Source: Novosphingobium sp. 9U (GTDB taxonomy: Bacteria > Pseudomonadota > Alphaproteobacteria > Sphingomonadales > Sphingomonadaceae). Taken from it: a stretch of DNA of 6,729 nucleotides. A model generated the notes under the pieces. The model did no database searches, was not told the DNA's origin, and was given only the letters and a program-made list of their open reading frames with translations. Positions within the stretch are counted from its first letter, which is position 1; each line of letters starts with the position of its first letter. The translations under genes were made by a program, and so were the position numbers. The DNA lies in assembly GCF_902506425.1 (NCBI RefSeq), contig NZ_LR732535.1:1-6729 (forward strand). Direction: 5' to 3'. Positions 5,594 through 6,729 of this stretch are shown one piece after another.

Positions 5594-5827
5594 TTAGTCG
5601 CACTTGCGCTTGCCTATCGGATGGCTGCCGATGCTTGTGCCACGGGCGGGCTCCGGACCGCGCGCTGTTGCGAGAGGTTCGATTTGACTCGCATGCCATC
5701 GATCCCGGCTGTCGCGCACCAGAGGTACCCCGCAGGAGTTGCACAGAGCGATGTAAGCGCCGTTCTTACCTCGAGCGATGGACACCAGCGAGGGTTTGTG
5801 TCGGCCAAGAGCGCACAAGATCGACAT
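5594..5827 (-). CDS. Small zinc-ribbon-like protein of unknown function
   Basis: The 77-residue product begins MSILCALGRHKP and has CNSCG in the middle, giving four potential metal ligands: C5, H10, C29 and C32. The spacing C-x4-H-x18-C-x2-C and the LC-x-LG-RH start recall small zinc-ribbon proteins of the DUF1660 type and similar short sphingomonad proteins known to me only as hypotheticals. It then reads VPLVRD, W44-H45 and a polar tail. There is no membrane segment, so it should be cytoplasmic, with a structural zinc likely. I chose the ATG at 5827 because the fold begins right after it; an upstream in-frame GTG at 5890 would add 21 unrelated residues. Its ribosome binding site is weak (ACGGG). 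It is divergent from the PRC-barrel gene with about 246 bases between. Function unknown. Confidence 0.6.
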   Translation of the reverse strand: MSILCALGRHKPSLVSIARGKNGAYIALCNSCGVPLVRDSRDRWHASQIEPLATARGPEPARGTSIGSHPIGKRKCD

Positions 5828-5991
5828 GCATGCATAACCCGTTTCTGGATGAGTTGTGCCATCCTCGCTTACCGCGCCCCGGGGTGACACTGACTATCGG
5901 TGCTGCAGTCGATGACAATGCGAGCGATGCCTCGCAGTGGCTCGGCAGAAGGCCAGCGTCATCGATCAGCTTCCTGTTGAACACTGCGGCC

Positions 5992-6016
5992 GGAACGTGC
6001 TCGTGATGTGAGCGTT
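5992..6016 (+). promoter_or_regulatory. EcfG-type (general stress sigma factor) promoter
   Basis: GGAAC (5992-5996) and CGTT (6013-6016) are separated by exactly 16 bases, a perfect match to the -35/-10 consensus of the alphaproteobacterial general stress sigma factor EcfG. It is correctly oriented, 57 bases before the ATG of the PRC-barrel gene, which would give a leader of about 50 bases. I saw no other copy of this motif with 16-17 base spacing on either strand of the window. The match is direct; use by EcfG is inferred. Confidence 0.75.
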
Positions 6017-6073
6017 CGCAGGCACGACGACGTTGCTGCAGCGTCCACTTGCCGAAATCATCAGGAGCGCCTC

Positions 6074-6436
6074 ATGTCCGCAACCGCCGAATCCACCCCG
6101 ACGCTCGTGGAAGCAGAAACCAAGGGGTTGAAGGTGCGCTCGCGCGATGGCGACAGTCTGGGGCACATCAGCACGCTTATGGTCGACAAGCGCTCAGGCC
6201 AGTCGACCTATGCCGTCCTGAGCCTTGGCGGGTTCCTCGGCATGAACAAGAGCTACTATCCGGTGCCGTTCAGCCTTGTGGCCTACGATACCGCCAATGA
6301 CGATTATGTGGTCACGACAGACCGGCGCGTGCTGGAAGGCGGCCCGAGCTGGGCCAACAACGCTCCTGAGTTCAACGAAGCGTATGCCGATCGCGTGGCC
6401 GGCTACTATGGCACGGAGCGTACGCGGATCGCGTAA
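6074..6436 (+). CDS. PRC-barrel domain protein, probable general-stress protein
   Basis: This 120-residue protein has a PRC-barrel domain at about 15-90: GLKVRSRDG, LGHISTLMVDKRSG (29-42), then YAVLSLGGFLGMNKSYYPVPFSLVAYD (about 46-72, in two strands) and a VVTTDR strand. A C-terminal segment follows with the sphingomonad-type pattern F-x3-Y-x3-V-x2-YYG. PRC-barrels are small beta-barrel modules in the cytoplasm that bind RNA, protein or photosynthetic partners; stand-alone versions are common in alphaproteobacteria and often stress-induced, but the ligand is unknown. The start is firm: GGAG lies 7 bases before the ATG at 6074. A longer frame from 6008 would begin inside the promoter. Transcription probably depends on EcfG through the element at 5992-6016. 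It ends 34 bases before a strong hairpin and converges on the LEA-like gene. Confidence 0.85.
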   Translation: MSATAESTPTLVEAETKGLKVRSRDGDSLGHISTLMVDKRSGQSTYAVLSLGGFLGMNKSYYPVPFSLVAYDTANDDYVVTTDRRVLEGGPSWANNAPEFNEAYADRVAGYYGTERTRIA

Positions 6437-6469
6437 ACCAGCGCGCCACGAAAGCTTACGACGGGGACC

Positions 6470-6511
6470 GCCGCCTGAGAGTTTCAGGCGGCAGCTCCTT
6501 GCTTGAGCTGC
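6470..6511. terminator. Two adjoining hairpins between convergent genes (candidate bidirectional terminator)
   Basis: GCCGCCTGA (6470-6478) pairs perfectly with TCAGGCGGC (6484-6492) around a 5-base loop. GCAGCTC (6491-6497) pairs with GAGCTGC (6505-6511) around a 7-base loop. The stems share the two bases 6491-6492, so both cannot be fully formed on one strand. The pair fills the gap between the PRC-barrel stop (6436) and the stop of the opposing gene (6512). There is no good U-tract on either side, so the terminator role rests on stem strength and position. Confidence 0.6.
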
Positions 6512-6729
6512 TTAGATTGGCGCGCCGGACGGAGTGCCGGGCGCAGTAGCCGATTGCTCATCATCGGTTGCTGGTGCAACGTGCTCTTGAGCCGCAGCAA
6601 CAAGGTCATCCTTCTTCTCGCGCGCCGCGCTCACCAGATTGTCGGCCTGCTCAGAAGCGACGTTGCGGGCCTTCTCACCGATGCTCCCGAGCGCCTGATG
6701 TTCAGCATCGCTCTCCGGTAGCAGGCTAC
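6512..6729 (-). CDS. C-terminal part of an Ala-rich LEA-like / amphipathic-repeat protein (partial)
   Basis: A leftward frame enters from the right edge and ends at TAA (6512-6514); 71 residues are visible and the start lies outside. The sequence is rich in Ala, Glu, Asp, Lys and Gln, with no Cys, Trp, Phe or Tyr. It contains 11-residue repeats: ADNLVSAAREK (28-38) and KDDLVAAAQEH (39-49) align without gaps, and GEKARNVASEQ (17-27) fits more loosely. Eleven-residue amphipathic repeats are the hallmark of LEA group 3 and similar stress-protective proteins, which are disordered when hydrated and helical on drying or at membranes. The last 22 residues are a Pro/Ser/Thr-rich disordered tail (ATAPGTPSGAPI-like). 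It could instead be a coiled-coil or nutrient-deprivation-induced type protein. Its proximity to an EcfG-controlled gene fits a stress role. Confidence 0.6.
   Translation of the reverse strand, partial: SLLPESDAEHQALGSIGEKARNVASEQADNLVSAAREKKDDLVAAAQEHVAPATDDEQSATAPGTPSGAPI

Noticed and set aside
5449..6006. Rightward 185-residue frame, rich in Cys and Arg
   Set aside because: It covers the reverse of the zinc-ribbon-like gene and runs into the EcfG promoter; composition is that of an antisense frame.

Overview
The window looks like an accessory or gene-sparse stretch of an alphaproteobacterial chromosome or large replicon, most likely from a sphingomonad. The support is family content plus one promoter: a SciP/DUF1153 protein (a family I know only from alphaproteobacteria), an IS6-family transposase of the kind common in sphingomonads, a FlgM of the short alphaproteobacterial type, and a perfect GGAAC-N16-CGTT promoter, the signature of the alphaproteobacterial general stress sigma factor EcfG. 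I see no rRNA, tRNA or CRISPR array.

Layout, left to right. Bases 1-71 may be the last codons of a rightward gene. A leftward flgM (166-456) encodes an anti-sigma-28 factor with no recognisable flagellar neighbour. Next is a worn IS6-family element (about 659-1495) whose leftward transposase has a one-base frameshift near its end. At its right edge it abuts the C-terminal scrap of a glycine-rich protein (to 1610); the other half of that gene is not on the left side, so the element probably sits on a deletion junction. After an A+T-richer spacer come a LuxR/NarL-type regulator (1902-2534), a spacer rich in dyads, a small two-helix membrane protein (2825-3097) and an orphan SciP-like protein (3257-3526).

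The right half has a leftward small protein of unknown function (3668-3949), a rightward AI-2E-family membrane protein (4168-5262), a leftward small zinc-ribbon-like protein (5594-5827), and a rightward PRC-barrel protein (6074-6436) behind the EcfG-type promoter. This faces, across a two-hairpin convergent terminator, the C-terminal end of a leftward gene (6512-6729, running off the window). That last product carries 11-residue amphipathic repeats like those of LEA group 3 proteins.

How it fits together: almost every gene is a single-gene unit with its own spacer and the orientation changes often, so there is no operon to interpret. The right end has a stress-response flavour (EcfG promoter, PRC-barrel protein, LEA-like repeats). 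The middle is regulatory (response regulator, SciP paralogue). I found no convincing new multi-gene system. The most informative items are the EcfG promoter, the partial LEA-like gene, the orphan SciP homologue, the IS-made junction and the overlapping dyads before the small membrane protein.
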